The notes beneath the pieces were generated by a model. It ran no database searches and was not told the origin of the DNA. It saw nothing but the letters and a program-made list of their open reading frames with translations. Positions 1-8,183 of a stretch of DNA of 64,000 nt are shown here, one piece after another (the first letter of the stretch is position 1; every line of letters begins with the position of its first letter). This stretch comes from Bifidobacterium breve (GTDB taxonomy: Bacteria; Actinomycetota; Thermoleophilia; Solirubrobacterales; Solirubrobacteraceae). A program made the translations under genes and the position numbers. The stretch lies in contig CAMDBT010000001.1 in the NCBI GenBank assembly GCA_945889475.1, positions 1 through 64,000 of the forward strand, written 5' to 3'.

Positions 1-359
1 TCGGCGACAGCGATCGAGATTGAATGGGCCAGCAGCCCGCGCTTGGCGTTCAGCGAACCGTCGATCGGGTCGATCAGGACGAATGCCTCGGCGCTGCCGA
101 AATCGACGACGCCACGCTCCTCTGACAAGGCGGTGAAGCGCGCGCCCTCGTCAAAGAGTTGCTGAAGCTCGCGGAAGATGATCTGCTCGGCGTGTTGGTC
201 GATCAACAGCGTGTGATCTCCTCCGGCGCCGATCGTGCCGGTCTCCAAGACGCGTTCGTCACGCAGCGGCGTTGCGGCCAGCATCCCCCCCAGCGAGGCC
301 GCGCAGCGAGCGGAAAGTTCGAGCCAGTCAAAGCCGAGAATCGCTGACGAAGGAGCCAT
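1..359 (-). CDS. Inositol monophosphatase family protein, N-terminal part (runs off left edge)
   Basis: Reading leftward from an ATG at 357-359, the frame stays open to the window edge and encodes about 119 residues. Visible are a GGDHTLLID segment, a LSEERG segment and the metal-binding motif LIDPIDGSLN, which match the IMPase/FBPase-like magnesium phosphatases (motif DPxDGT/S). The family dephosphorylates inositol phosphates or related sugar phosphates in the cytoplasm; the exact substrate cannot be told. The C-terminal half, including the second Asp-rich motif, is outside the window. The start lies 20 bases from the divergent helicase-nuclease gene, so both probably share this short promoter region. 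Confidence 0.85.
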   Translation of the reverse strand, partial: MAPSSAILGFDWLELSARCAASLGGMLAATPLRDERVLETGTIGAGGDHTLLIDQHAEQIIFRELQQLFDEGARFTALSEERGVVDFGSAEAFVLIDPIDGSLNAKRGLLAHSISIAVA

Positions 360-379
360 CTTGCTCTTATCCTAAAGGT

Positions 380-3300
380 GTGCCCGAAAGCTCCCTCCAG
401 CTGACCGACGAGCAGCGCAGGATCGCTCAGTTCGCCGGCCGGTCGCTGGTTGTGGCCGGGGGCGCTGGCAGCGGCAAGACAACCGCGCTTGCGGCTCGCT
501 ACGCCTGGCTCGTCGGTGAGGCCGGTGTTGAGCCGGAGGCGGTGGTCGCCCTGAGCGACTCGCCGGCCGCAGCCGACCGCCTTCGCCGCCTCGTTGAACA
601 GCGGCTCGAGCGAGGCTTTGCCGAGCTGCCGGTCTCGGCCACTAGCGACTTTGCCGCCCGACTGCTGCGCGAGGAGATGCCGCAGAGCGGCCTTGATCCC
701 TTCGTCGCGACGCTCAGCGGCGCTGACCGCTTAGCGATGCTAATCGACCGCGTTGACCAGCTTGAGCTACGCGAGCACGATTTCGCAGGCCGGCCGGTCA
801 AGCTACTGGCATCGTTGATCGCCCAGATCGACGCCCAGAAAGCGATGCTGATAAGCGCCGATCAGTGCGCGCAGAGGGCAGCCAACGCCGCAGGTGCTGG
901 CGCCGCGCTGGAGCGCGAATTCGCCGCGCTCTACGCGAGCCACCAGGCGATGCTCGCCGAAGAGGGGGCGTTAGACCACGGCGACCTGATATTCGGAGCG
1001 CTCAGCCTGCTGGAGCGGCCAGAGGTTCAGGAGCGCTTCAGCGGCCGTTACAGCCAACTGCTGATCGACGACGCTGAGCGCCTCTCGCTGGCGGAGCGGA
1101 CGCTGGTCCTAGCAGCAGCTGCACAGCTCGGCGGACTGACGGCGGTGGGCAACCCCGACTGCGCGCCGACCAGCGAGGTAACCGGAGGAGACGTGAACCT
1201 CGCCGCAATCGCAGCTCAGAGCGACGCCGAGCGGATCGACTTAAAAAAGTCGCTGCGCTGCCGTGAGCAGATTGTCCTGGCCGGCCAAGCGGTGCTGGAG
1301 CAGCGACTCAGCCCGCCCCTGACCGGCGAGCCCGGCGGCAGCGTGCGCGGCTGGCGCTGCGCGAGTGAGCGCGCGCAGGCGCAGGCGATCGCGCGTGAGG
1401 TTGAGCACTTGATCCAATCCGGCAGCGGAGCCGAGTCGATCGCCGTGGTGGTTAGCTCACTTCGCACCGAAGGCCGCGCGATCGCAGCCGCGCTCGACGA
1501 GCGTGCCGTCCCGCATCAGCTCGGTGCCAGCGACCAGCTCTTTGGCCGCGCGGAGGTCAAGGACGTACTCGCTTGGCTGCGACTACTAACCAGCCCGGGC
1601 GACGCGAGCGCGACTGTTCGCGCGCTGGCGCGGGCGCCGATCGAGCTGCGCGCCGTTGATCTAGCGCGCTGCATACAGATCGCGCGGCGTCGTAAGCTCG
1701 ACATGGTCAGTGCGCTAAGAGCAGCGACCGAATCGCCTCAGATCCCGCCCGAGGCGCGCGAGCGGATCGTCGCCTTCCTCAAACTTCAAGCACAGGCCGC
1801 GGCCGCGCTCGATGAGCTCCGTCCCGACCGCTTCGTTCACCGCTTGATCGACCGCCTTGGTCTGCGCCGGCAGCAGCTCTTCGCCGCCCAAGCCGACGTT
1901 GTCGACGGGCTCCGCTGCCTGTCGCGCTTTGAAGCGCTCGCAGGCCGATTCGCTGAACGCTCGCCGCAGGCCAGCGGACGCGAGTTCGCCGAGTACGTCG
2001 TGGCGGTAGCCGAGGCCGGCCTGCGCGAGGGCGCTGAGGCGGCCGGAGGCGAGCAGCTCGCGGCCGGCAAGGTCGCGGTTGTTGAGATCGGGCTGGCACG
2101 CGGCCTCAGCTTCGACCACGTTTTCGTCGCCTCGATGGAGCGGCAGCGGCGCGTCGATGACGAGCTGCGCAAGCTCAGCTACCTGGCGATAACCCGGGCC
2201 AGCCAATCGGTGACACTGAGCTACAGCGAGCATCGCGAGCGCGGCGAGCTGCAGCCCCCGTCGCAACTGGCCGAAGCTGCGCTGGCCGCGGCCGGATCGC
2301 AGTGGGAGCAGCGAAGCGAAGAGCTGTTCGGCCCCGACGAAGCACTTCAGGGAGCCTTCAACGAGCTCCGTGATGAGCTGCTTGGCGACCTGCCCCGCGT
2401 CGCTGGCACCTTCGCCGACCTGAGGCTCGACAACGACCTTGATCTGACGCTTGGTGTCGTGCGCTACCTCGAGCTGGCAAAGCTGGCAGCAGTGATCGGC
2501 AGGCCAGCAGAGCAAGACGTCGAGGGCGCACTGGCTCAGGCCAACGCGGTGCTGCTGCAGTCGGCGACAGCAACGCAGCGCGAAGCGCTCGAGAGCAGCC
2601 CACTCGACGAGCTAATCCTCAGCGCCGAGCACGACGCCCGCGCGCGCGCTGCGGCGACCGTCAGACGCGGAGAACCATCGCTCGAAGCCTTCCTGCCGCG
2701 GCGCGGCGCGGGGCTCGTGCTAAGTGCTTCGGACATTGAGAGCTACCGCGCGTGCCCGTTGCGCTACAAGTTCGCACGCGTATTTCGAATCCCCCAAGAG
2801 CCGACCTTGAACCAGCGCTTCGGAATCCTGATCCATCAGGTGCTGGAGCGCTACCACCAGTCCGATGGGCGAACCACCGAGGAGCTGCTGGTACTGCTGG
2901 AGGAAGGCTGGCGCCGCGGCGGCTTCGGTGAAAGCGACCAGGAAGACCAGCTGCGCGCGAAGGCCGAAGCTTCGCTGCGGCTCTACCACCAGCGCACTGC
3001 GAAGGAGGAGAGCCGGCCGGTCTGGTTTGAGAAGGCGTTTCAGTTCAAGCTCGGCGAGCACACGCTGCGCGGCCGTGTTGACCGCGTCGACCTGCTGCCG
3101 GGCGGCGGCTACGAGCTAATTGATTACAAGACTGGAAAGCCACGCACCCAAGCCGAACTCCACGAAGACATTCAGCTCTCGCTCTACGCCGTCGCCGCTC
3201 GCGAAGCGTGGCACGTGGAATCGGTACTACAGAGCTACCACTACATCCTCGACGACGAGAAGATCCCCGTCCCGGCCGGCGAGATCGACCGCGATTGGAT

Positions 3301-3421
3301 CGCCGAGACCGTCAACGAGGTTGCCGCCGCAATCAGCGGCCAAGGCTTCGAACCGACGCCCAGCGTGGCAGCCTGCAGCTACTGCGACTTCAGGATCGCC
3401 TGCCCTGCTGCCGAGCTCTAA
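380..3421 (+). CDS. UvrD-like helicase fused to PD-(D/E)XK nuclease with Fe-S cysteines (AdnA/AdnB-like)
   Basis: About 1013 residues from GTG 380; earlier in-frame starts would run into the divergent phosphatase gene. The N-terminus has a clear Walker A (AGGAGSGKTTA, residues about 26-36). Walker B is unusual (LLIDDAERLS), motif III is degenerate, and the stretch before motif VI (YLAITRAS) is short. The C-terminus is a RecB-type nuclease: SASDIESYRACPLRYK near 782, GRVDRVD near 897 and LIDYKTGK near 911. Cys792, 999, 1002 and 1008 form the C-xn-C-x2-C-x5-C set that binds a 4Fe-4S cluster in AddB and Adn proteins. Likely role: DNA end processing in double-strand break repair. A partner subunit is not in the window. 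Its stop overlaps the convergent PAC2 gene by 4 bases. Confidence 0.8.
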   Translation: MPESSLQLTDEQRRIAQFAGRSLVVAGGAGSGKTTALAARYAWLVGEAGVEPEAVVALSDSPAAADRLRRLVEQRLERGFAELPVSATSDFAARLLREEMPQSGLDPFVATLSGADRLAMLIDRVDQLELREHDFAGRPVKLLASLIAQIDAQKAMLISADQCAQRAANAAGAGAALEREFAALYASHQAMLAEEGALDHGDLIFGALSLLERPEVQERFSGRYSQLLIDDAERLSLAERTLVLAAAAQLGGLTAVGNPDCAPTSEVTGGDVNLAAIAAQSDAERIDLKKSLRCREQIVLAGQAVLEQRLSPPLTGEPGGSVRGWRCASERAQAQAIAREVEHLIQSGSGAESIAVVVSSLRTEGRAIAAALDERAVPHQLGASDQLFGRAEVKDVLAWLRLLTSPGDASATVRALARAPIELRAVDLARCIQIARRRKLDMVSALRAATESPQIPPEARERIVAFLKLQAQAAAALDELRPDRFVHRLIDRLGLRRQQLFAAQADVVDGLRCLSRFEALAGRFAERSPQASGREFAEYVVAVAEAGLREGAEAAGGEQLAAGKVAVVEIGLARGLSFDHVFVASMERQRRVDDELRKLSYLAITRASQSVTLSYSEHRERGELQPPSQLAEAALAAAGSQWEQRSEELFGPDEALQGAFNELRDELLGDLPRVAGTFADLRLDNDLDLTLGVVRYLELAKLAAVIGRPAEQDVEGALAQANAVLLQSATATQREALESSPLDELILSAEHDARARAAATVRRGEPSLEAFLPRRGAGLVLSASDIESYRACPLRYKFARVFRIPQEPTLNQRFGILIHQVLERYHQSDGRTTEELLVLLEEGWRRGGFGESDQEDQLRAKAEASLRLYHQRTAKEESRPVWFEKAFQFKLGEHTLRGRVDRVDLLPGGGYELIDYKTGKPRTQAELHEDIQLSLYAVAAREAWHVESVLQSYHYILDDEKIPVPAGEIDRDWIAETVNEVAAAISGQGFEPTPSVAACSYCDFRIACPAAEL

Positions 3422-4290
3422 GCGTCGTCGCCGCGCTGGTTGAGGAAGCGCTGGAACTCCCGCGCGAGCACGTCACCTGAAGGCACTTCCTCGCCCTCAA
3501 CCTCAGGAGCCTCGGCATCGCTGGCCTGCTCGAGCCGTTCAACGAACTGGCGCACATCATCATCGCCAGCGACGGCGCTGCTGACGCGGCGCTCATAGTC
3601 GGAGGCTGCACGCTCAAGCTCGGTGGCGTCGAAGCTGATCCCAACCAGCGACTCAAGCTTGCGCACCAGGGCCAGCGAAGCCTTTGGGTTTGGCGCCGCA
3701 GCGACGTAGTGTGGAACGCTGGCCCAAAGGCTCGCAGAGGGAATTCCCGACTCCTGGAAGGCGCTGTGCAGGACGCCGGTAATCCCGGTCGGGCCTTCAT
3801 AGGTCGTCGGCGAGAGGCCGACGCGGTCGGCCAGCTCCTCGTCGCTGGTTACGCCGACCATCGGCACCGGCCGCGTGTGCGGAACGTCAGCCAGTAGCGC
3901 GCCGAGCGAAACGGCCATCTGCACATTCAGCGCCTCGGCCAAGTCAACGACGCTGTCGCAGAGCGTGTTCCAACGCATCGAAGGCTCCGGACCGGTTAGC
4001 AGAATCAGGTCGCGCGGAGCGCGCGGCGCCTTCGCCGCCCAGATCTCGACCATCGGCCAGTTGATCTCGCGCGCCTGACCTTCGACGAGGCTGATCTGCG
4101 GCCGGGTCGCCTGGAAGTCGTAGAACTCTTCAGGGTCGATGTGCGCAAAGCGGTAGGCGTCGAGGGAGGAAGCGAGGAAGCTGACCGCCGCGGTGGCCGC
4201 TTCGGCGGCATCGTTCCAGCCGCCGAAGGCGCAGATCATCGCCGGGGCGCGAAGCCCACCTGGCCGCTCTTCCCAGATCATTGGTGGCAC
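3418..4290 (-). CDS. PAC2 family protein
   Basis: 290 residues. The N-terminus (ICAFGGWNDAAEAAT), the FYDFQATRP segment and the central GALLADVPHTRP segment match the PAC2 (proteasome assembly chaperone 2-like) family common in actinobacteria. The bacterial role is unproven; a link to proteasome or ATP-grasp biology is known only for relatives. The C-terminal 60 residues are acidic and probably flexible. Start: GTG at 4288-4290; an in-frame ATG at 4279-4281, giving MIWEERP, is an equally plausible start. The gene is convergent with the helicase-nuclease, sharing CTAA at 3418-3421. Confidence 0.85.
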   Translation of the reverse strand: MPPMIWEERPGGLRAPAMICAFGGWNDAAEAATAAVSFLASSLDAYRFAHIDPEEFYDFQATRPQISLVEGQAREINWPMVEIWAAKAPRAPRDLILLTGPEPSMRWNTLCDSVVDLAEALNVQMAVSLGALLADVPHTRPVPMVGVTSDEELADRVGLSPTTYEGPTGITGVLHSAFQESGIPSASLWASVPHYVAAAPNPKASLALVRKLESLVGISFDATELERAASDYERRVSSAVAGDDDVRQFVERLEQASDAEAPEVEGEEVPSGDVLAREFQRFLNQRGDDA

Positions 4291-4338
4291 ACTTCAACGG
4301 TAGCCGATCGAGCGTCGCTGGCTACCCGCATCGATCTC

Positions 4339-4740
4339 CTAATTGCTTGGAGAGCCCGTCGAATCGGGCTCGGCTTGGAGCTGCTTGATCGCCGAGGCAG
4401 CCATCCGCCAAGCGACGTAGAGCATCACCCCTGCGAAGGCGTAGCGGACGAGCTCAACCGGAAGCGCGTTCACGAGCGCCACACCGGCGAGCGCAGCAAC
4501 GGCAGCGACCGCGCCGATCGCCAGCCCCGAACGGACGTCGAGGTTGCCGTAGCGCTTCTGCCTCCAAGCACCGACGGCGGCGACCGGAATGATCGCCAGC
4601 AGCGAAGTCGCCTCGGCATCAACGTGGTCAAGGTCCAATAGCAATGCCAGCGCCGGCACTAGCAGGATCCCGCCGCCGATCCCGAACAGCCCTGAGAGGA
4701 CTCCTGCGGCAACGCCGATGATGATCGCCATCGCAATCAC
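4339..4740 (-). CDS. Half-length TSUP (TauE/SafE) permease, second of a pair
   Basis: 133 residues, about half the usual 250-270 of TauE/SafE sulfite or organic-anion exporters. The N-terminus carries the family repeat signature (GVLSGLFGIGGGILLVPAL), followed by three more predicted membrane helices. The preceding gene encodes the same signature again, so each gene supplies one of the two inverted repeats that make a complete TSUP transporter. The start overlaps the stop of that gene by 4 bases (4737-4740), so the two are translationally coupled. A heterodimeric inner-membrane transporter is the likely product; the substrate is unknown. Confidence 0.85.
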   Translation of the reverse strand: MIAMAIIIGVAAGVLSGLFGIGGGILLVPALALLLDLDHVDAEATSLLAIIPVAAVGAWRQKRYGNLDVRSGLAIGAVAAVAALAGVALVNALPVELVRYAFAGVMLYVAWRMAASAIKQLQAEPDSTGSPSN

Positions 4741-5099
4741 TCGACGACCACCATCACGGCGACGACGAGTAGCAGGCCAGAGAAGAGCAACTGGGCCATC
4801 GCAACCGGGATCCGCTGCTGTAGCCAGGTTCCAATCAGCACGCCGCCGACGGCAGGAATACCCACCGTTAGCGCTGCGAGAAAATGAACGTTGCCGTAGA
4901 TCACTTGCGCGCCGGCACCGGCGCTTGCGGCAATTGCTATCGCCAGCAGCGAGGTTGCGGCGGCGTGACGTTCATCGATTCCGACCCAAAGCACCAGCAT
5001 CGGCACTAGGACGATTCCGCCGCCAACCCCGAACAGACCGCTGAAGATGCCCGTCGCGACACCAATGATCGCCAACTGAGAGATGCGCGGGGAGAGCAC
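4737..5099 (-). CDS. Half-length TSUP (TauE/SafE) permease, first of a pair
   Basis: 120 residues with the TSUP repeat motif GIFSGLFGVGGGIVLVPML at about 17-35, then the ATSLLAIAIAASAGA helix and two more hydrophobic segments. It is paralogous to the downstream half gene; both have the LLAI helix and a small C-terminal helix. Together they total about 253 residues, the length of one ordinary TauE/SafE protein. The N-terminus lies close to the divergent otsB-like gene (start 5117), so only about 17 bases separate the two start codons. Confidence 0.85.
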   Translation of the reverse strand: MLSPRISQLAIIGVATGIFSGLFGVGGGIVLVPMLVLWVGIDERHAAATSLLAIAIAASAGAGAQVIYGNVHFLAALTVGIPAVGGVLIGTWLQQRIPVAMAQLLFSGLLLVVAVMVVVE

Positions 5100-5116
5100 C
5101 CGTTCATAATAGGTTG

Positions 5117-5920
5117 ATGGTGCCTGCCTCCTCGCTTGCCAGCGCGATTGCGCCGCTTAGGGCCGAGCCCGCGCGCACAGCGTTGCTATTCGATGTAGAC
5201 GGCACACTGGCACCGATCGTGCGTGACCCGCAGGCCGCGAGCGTTCCCGAATTAACCCGCCGTCGGTTGATCACCTGCCAAGCGATCTACGGCCTCACCG
5301 GCTGCGTCAGTGGCCGCCAAGCAAAAGAGGCGAGGCGGATCGTCGGAATCGGCTCGATTCCATACTCCGGCAATCACGGCCTCGAGCTGCTGCCCCGCGG
5401 CGCCCATCAGCCAACAGTCAACGCCGAAGCCGAAGCGTGGATCGATCGTGTCCATGCCGCGGCGCTCGGAACGGTTCCAGAGCTGCGTGAAGCGAGCGGG
5501 CTGCGGATCGAAGAGAAAGGGCCGATCATCGCGCTCCACTGGCGTGGCCTTGCGGACGAGGCCGCAGCCGAGGCAGCCGCAGAGCAGATCGCCGAGCAGG
5601 CGATAGCCCAGGGGTTGGTGATCCACCGCGGCCGCAGCGTCATTGAGCTGCGCTCCCCGGTCACGAGCAACAAAGCCAGTGCCGTTCACGCGCTGCTGGA
5701 CGGAGCCGATGTTGACAACGCGCTCTACGCCGGCGATGACCGCACCGACCTCGACGCTTTCGAAGCTCTGCGCGCGCTCCAGAATGAAGGGCGGCTGAAT
5801 CAGATTCTCTGCGTTGGCGTGCGCTCCGACCAGACCCCAAGTGAACTGCTGGCCGAGGCCGACCTTCTGGTCGACGGAACCGAAGGCGTCGACGCGCTGC
5901 TCTCGGCACTAGCCGACTAA
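5117..5920 (+). CDS. otsB: Trehalose-6-phosphate phosphatase
   Basis: 267 residues. HAD motif I is LFDVDGTLAPI and the late acidic motif is AGDDRTDLDAFEAL; the cap-region segment YSGNHGLELL is typical of OtsB. The enzyme removes phosphate from trehalose 6-phosphate in the cytoplasm to give trehalose, an osmolyte and precursor of envelope glycolipids. ATG 5117 is chosen over an upstream TTG at 5114. No OtsA synthase is nearby, but a membrane protein, a glycosyltransferase and a polyprenol-phosphate mannose synthase follow on the same strand. Confidence 0.88.
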   Translation: MVPASSLASAIAPLRAEPARTALLFDVDGTLAPIVRDPQAASVPELTRRRLITCQAIYGLTGCVSGRQAKEARRIVGIGSIPYSGNHGLELLPRGAHQPTVNAEAEAWIDRVHAAALGTVPELREASGLRIEEKGPIIALHWRGLADEAAAEAAAEQIAEQAIAQGLVIHRGRSVIELRSPVTSNKASAVHALLDGADVDNALYAGDDRTDLDAFEALRALQNEGRLNQILCVGVRSDQTPSELLAEADLLVDGTEGVDALLSALAD

Positions 5921-5922
5921 CG

Positions 5923-6450
5923 ATGCGCTACGTCGATCTGCTCAAGACCACCGTTCTACTCAGCGCAGCCTCTGCGACGGCGCTGGCAGTGATCACGGTG
6001 ATCCAATCGAACGCGCTCGGCGATGATCTGCTGGTGCTGGTCGCCACCGGCTGGTGGGTCGTAGCGGCGTTAATCGGCACCTGGGTCGGACGGCGCCTAG
6101 AAGCTAGTCCGTCGGTCGCGCGTGCGCTGCGCGAGGCGCAGGGAACAACAACGCTGCCAGAACAGAACATCGGCAGGATGCTGCTCAGCCGCCTGTGGCC
6201 GCTGCTGTTGGCGGCGCTGGTATCGGCGATCTTCTCCTTTTTTCTGCCGCAGGTGGCTGCGATCGCAGCCGGTTTCATGGTCGCCTGGGCGCTCGCCTGG
6301 CGCCATCAGGATCGCGCCGTAACGGCAATAGAGGAGCGCGACGGTGTGACCTTCTTCGTCGCCTCCGGCTCTCCGATCAAGCCGGTCAAGCTTGTCCGCA
6401 CCCCTGGGCTACGCCGTGAAACCGGCGCCGAGCGATGGAAGGCAAGTTGA
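5923..6450 (+). CDS. Unrecognised four-helix membrane protein
   Basis: 175 residues beginning 2 bases after otsB and overlapping the next glycosyltransferase gene by 16 bases. There are hydrophobic segments near residues 8-28, 38-58, 85-105 and 108-128, and the C-terminal 45 residues are soluble and basic. No family is recognised. Its tight placement between two sugar-related genes suggests a role in the same envelope or trehalose pathway, which is inference only. Confidence 0.7.
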   Translation: MRYVDLLKTTVLLSAASATALAVITVIQSNALGDDLLVLVATGWWVVAALIGTWVGRRLEASPSVARALREAQGTTTLPEQNIGRMLLSRLWPLLLAALVSAIFSFFLPQVAAIAAGFMVAWALAWRHQDRAVTAIEERDGVTFFVASGSPIKPVKLVRTPGLRRETGAERWKAS

Positions 6451-7430
6451 GCGCGCCCGACATACTGCTTGTCTCGCTCGGATCAACCGCGGGGCTGCGC
6501 GCCTCCGACGAGGCGTTTGCCTCGCTGCTGCGTAACGCCGGAGCGACGACCGAGGTCGCTCGCGCGGCGCCGCAGCGGCAGGTACCAACTCTTGCGCTCA
6601 CCGACCTGCTCTGGGCTAGAGCCAGCGCAGCTGCTGCGCGCAGCGCGCTCGCCGCATGCCGGCCGCAGGCGATCATCTACTCAGCGACAACAGCGACGCT
6701 GCTGTGGCCGCAACTAGGCGCAATCCGCTTCGACGCCAGCTCGGCCGAGAACCGCCCCGGCCGCCACGGCTTCTGGCAGCGGCCGTTGGAGCGGCGCCGG
6801 CTAGCGCAGGCGCCGCTGCTGATTCCAACCTCGCAGGCTGCTTTGGCGGCCTCTGCGGCGGCCACAGACGCTGTGGTCGTTCCGATCCCTGTTGAGGCGA
6901 GCGGTTCATCACGGGAAGCGACGGAGCGTGACATCACGGCAATCACCTACGCATCGGACCCCGAGAAGAAGGGGCTGGATCGCGTGCTGACGGCATGGGC
7001 ACTGGCGCGGCGCCCAGACGAGCGACTTGTCGTCGCCGGGCTGAGCGCCGAGCGCCTGCCTAACCCGGGAGCCGGCGTAGAGCTCGTCGGCAAGCTCGAC
7101 GCTTCCGCCTACCGCGAGCTACTGGGCCGTGCGAAGCTCTTCCTCTGCGCGCCGCGCCGCGAGGATTACGGGATCGCCCAGCTTGAGGCGCTGGCCGACG
7201 GCTGCCAGCTGGTCACTACAGAGGCGGCCGGTGGTTATGAGGCCCTGACGCTGGCGCGCGAGCTCGACCCGCGATTGGTCGGCGACGAGCTTGCAAGCGC
7301 GATCCGCAGCGCGCTTGACGACCCGCGCCCTGATTACGCCGCCCGCGCGGCCGCTCTGCTGGAGCCGTACAGCCCGGCCGCTGTGCAACAGATCGTCACC
7401 GGCAAGCTGCTCGCACGGCTGCTCGGATGA
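6435..7430 (+). CDS. Glycosyltransferase, GT-B fold (GT4-like)
   Basis: 331 residues. The C-terminal half has the GT4 pattern: ITYASDPEKKGLDRVL (start of the nucleotide-sugar domain), a VVAGL strand, and REDYGIAQLEALADG, which corresponds to the EX7E motif that holds the donor sugar nucleotide. The N-terminal acceptor domain is short and poorly conserved. It probably transfers a sugar to a lipid or polymer at the membrane; donor and acceptor are unknown. ATG 6435 is used; a TTG at 6447 would avoid most of the overlap with the upstream membrane-protein gene. Confidence 0.8.
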   Translation: MEGKLSAPDILLVSLGSTAGLRASDEAFASLLRNAGATTEVARAAPQRQVPTLALTDLLWARASAAAARSALAACRPQAIIYSATTATLLWPQLGAIRFDASSAENRPGRHGFWQRPLERRRLAQAPLLIPTSQAALAASAAATDAVVVPIPVEASGSSREATERDITAITYASDPEKKGLDRVLTAWALARRPDERLVVAGLSAERLPNPGAGVELVGKLDASAYRELLGRAKLFLCAPRREDYGIAQLEALADGCQLVTTEAAGGYEALTLARELDPRLVGDELASAIRSALDDPRPDYAARAAALLEPYSPAAVQQIVTGKLLARLLG

Positions 7431-7457
7431 GAACTTGATCTACCCTTGCGTTAGCCG

Positions 7458-8183
7458 ATGACCGAGCTGCCCTGGCTGATCCTGCCTACCTATAACGAAG
7501 CTGAGAACATCGCTGGGATTGTTAGCGCCTCAGCGCAAACGCTCGCGGCCGCCTCGCCAGACGGCTTTCGGATCCTGATCGTCGATGACAACTCGCCCGA
7601 CGGCACCGGCCAGATCGGCGACCGTTTGGCCAGCGAGCAGAGCGAAGTTGAGGTGCTCCACCGCACCAGCCGTGACGGGCTCGGCCCGGCCTACCTCGCA
7701 GGCTTTGAGCACGCCCTCAGTAACGGCGCCGCCTACGTGATGGAGATGGACAGCGACTTCTCGCACGACCCGGCCGACCTCGCGCGGCTGCTGAGCGCGG
7801 TCCGCGACGGCGGCGCCGACGTAGCGCTCGGCTCGCGCTACGTTCCTGGCGGTGGAATCGAGAACTGGAGCGCCGGCCGACGTGCCATTAGCCGCGGCGG
7901 CTCGCTCTACGCACGGCTGATCCTGAGCCTGCCGGTCAGCGACTTGACCGGCGGCTTCAAGTGCTTTCGCGCCGAGGTGCTGCGCGCGATCGACCTGCCA
8001 TCGGTGACAGCGCGTGGCTACGCCGTCAACATTGAGCTGACCTACCGCGCAATCGGGCGCGGCTTCAAAGTCGTGGAAATCCCGATCGTCTTCCGCGACC
8101 GTATCGCCGGCAGCTCGAAGATGTCTTGGCAGATCACGGCCGAAGCGGCCTGGCTGGTTCCCGTGATGCGGCTTCGCCGCTAA
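7458..8183 (+). CDS. Polyprenol-phosphate mannosyltransferase (DPM1/Ppm-like GT2)
   Basis: 241 residues. GT2 motifs: LPTYNEAENI near 8, ILIVDDNSPDGTGQIGD near 36, MEMDSDFSHDP (DXD-type metal site) near 95, and GSRYVPGGGIENW near 119, all close to dolichyl-phosphate mannose synthase and the catalytic domain of actinobacterial Ppm1. It makes polyprenyl-phosphate-mannose from GDP-mannose on the cytoplasmic face; that donor feeds lipoglycan and protein mannosylation. There is no fused membrane or N-acyltransferase domain. Convergent with the next gene, sharing CTAA at 8180-8183. Confidence 0.9.
   Translation: MTELPWLILPTYNEAENIAGIVSASAQTLAAASPDGFRILIVDDNSPDGTGQIGDRLASEQSEVEVLHRTSRDGLGPAYLAGFEHALSNGAAYVMEMDSDFSHDPADLARLLSAVRDGGADVALGSRYVPGGGIENWSAGRRAISRGGSLYARLILSLPVSDLTGGFKCFRAEVLRAIDLPSVTARGYAVNIELTYRAIGRGFKVVEIPIVFRDRIAGSSKMSWQITAEAAWLVPVMRLRR

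Noticed and set aside
1715-2515. A 266-codon minus-strand open frame inside the helicase-nuclease gene
   Set aside because: No domain or start signal, and it mirrors the codon bias of the sense gene.
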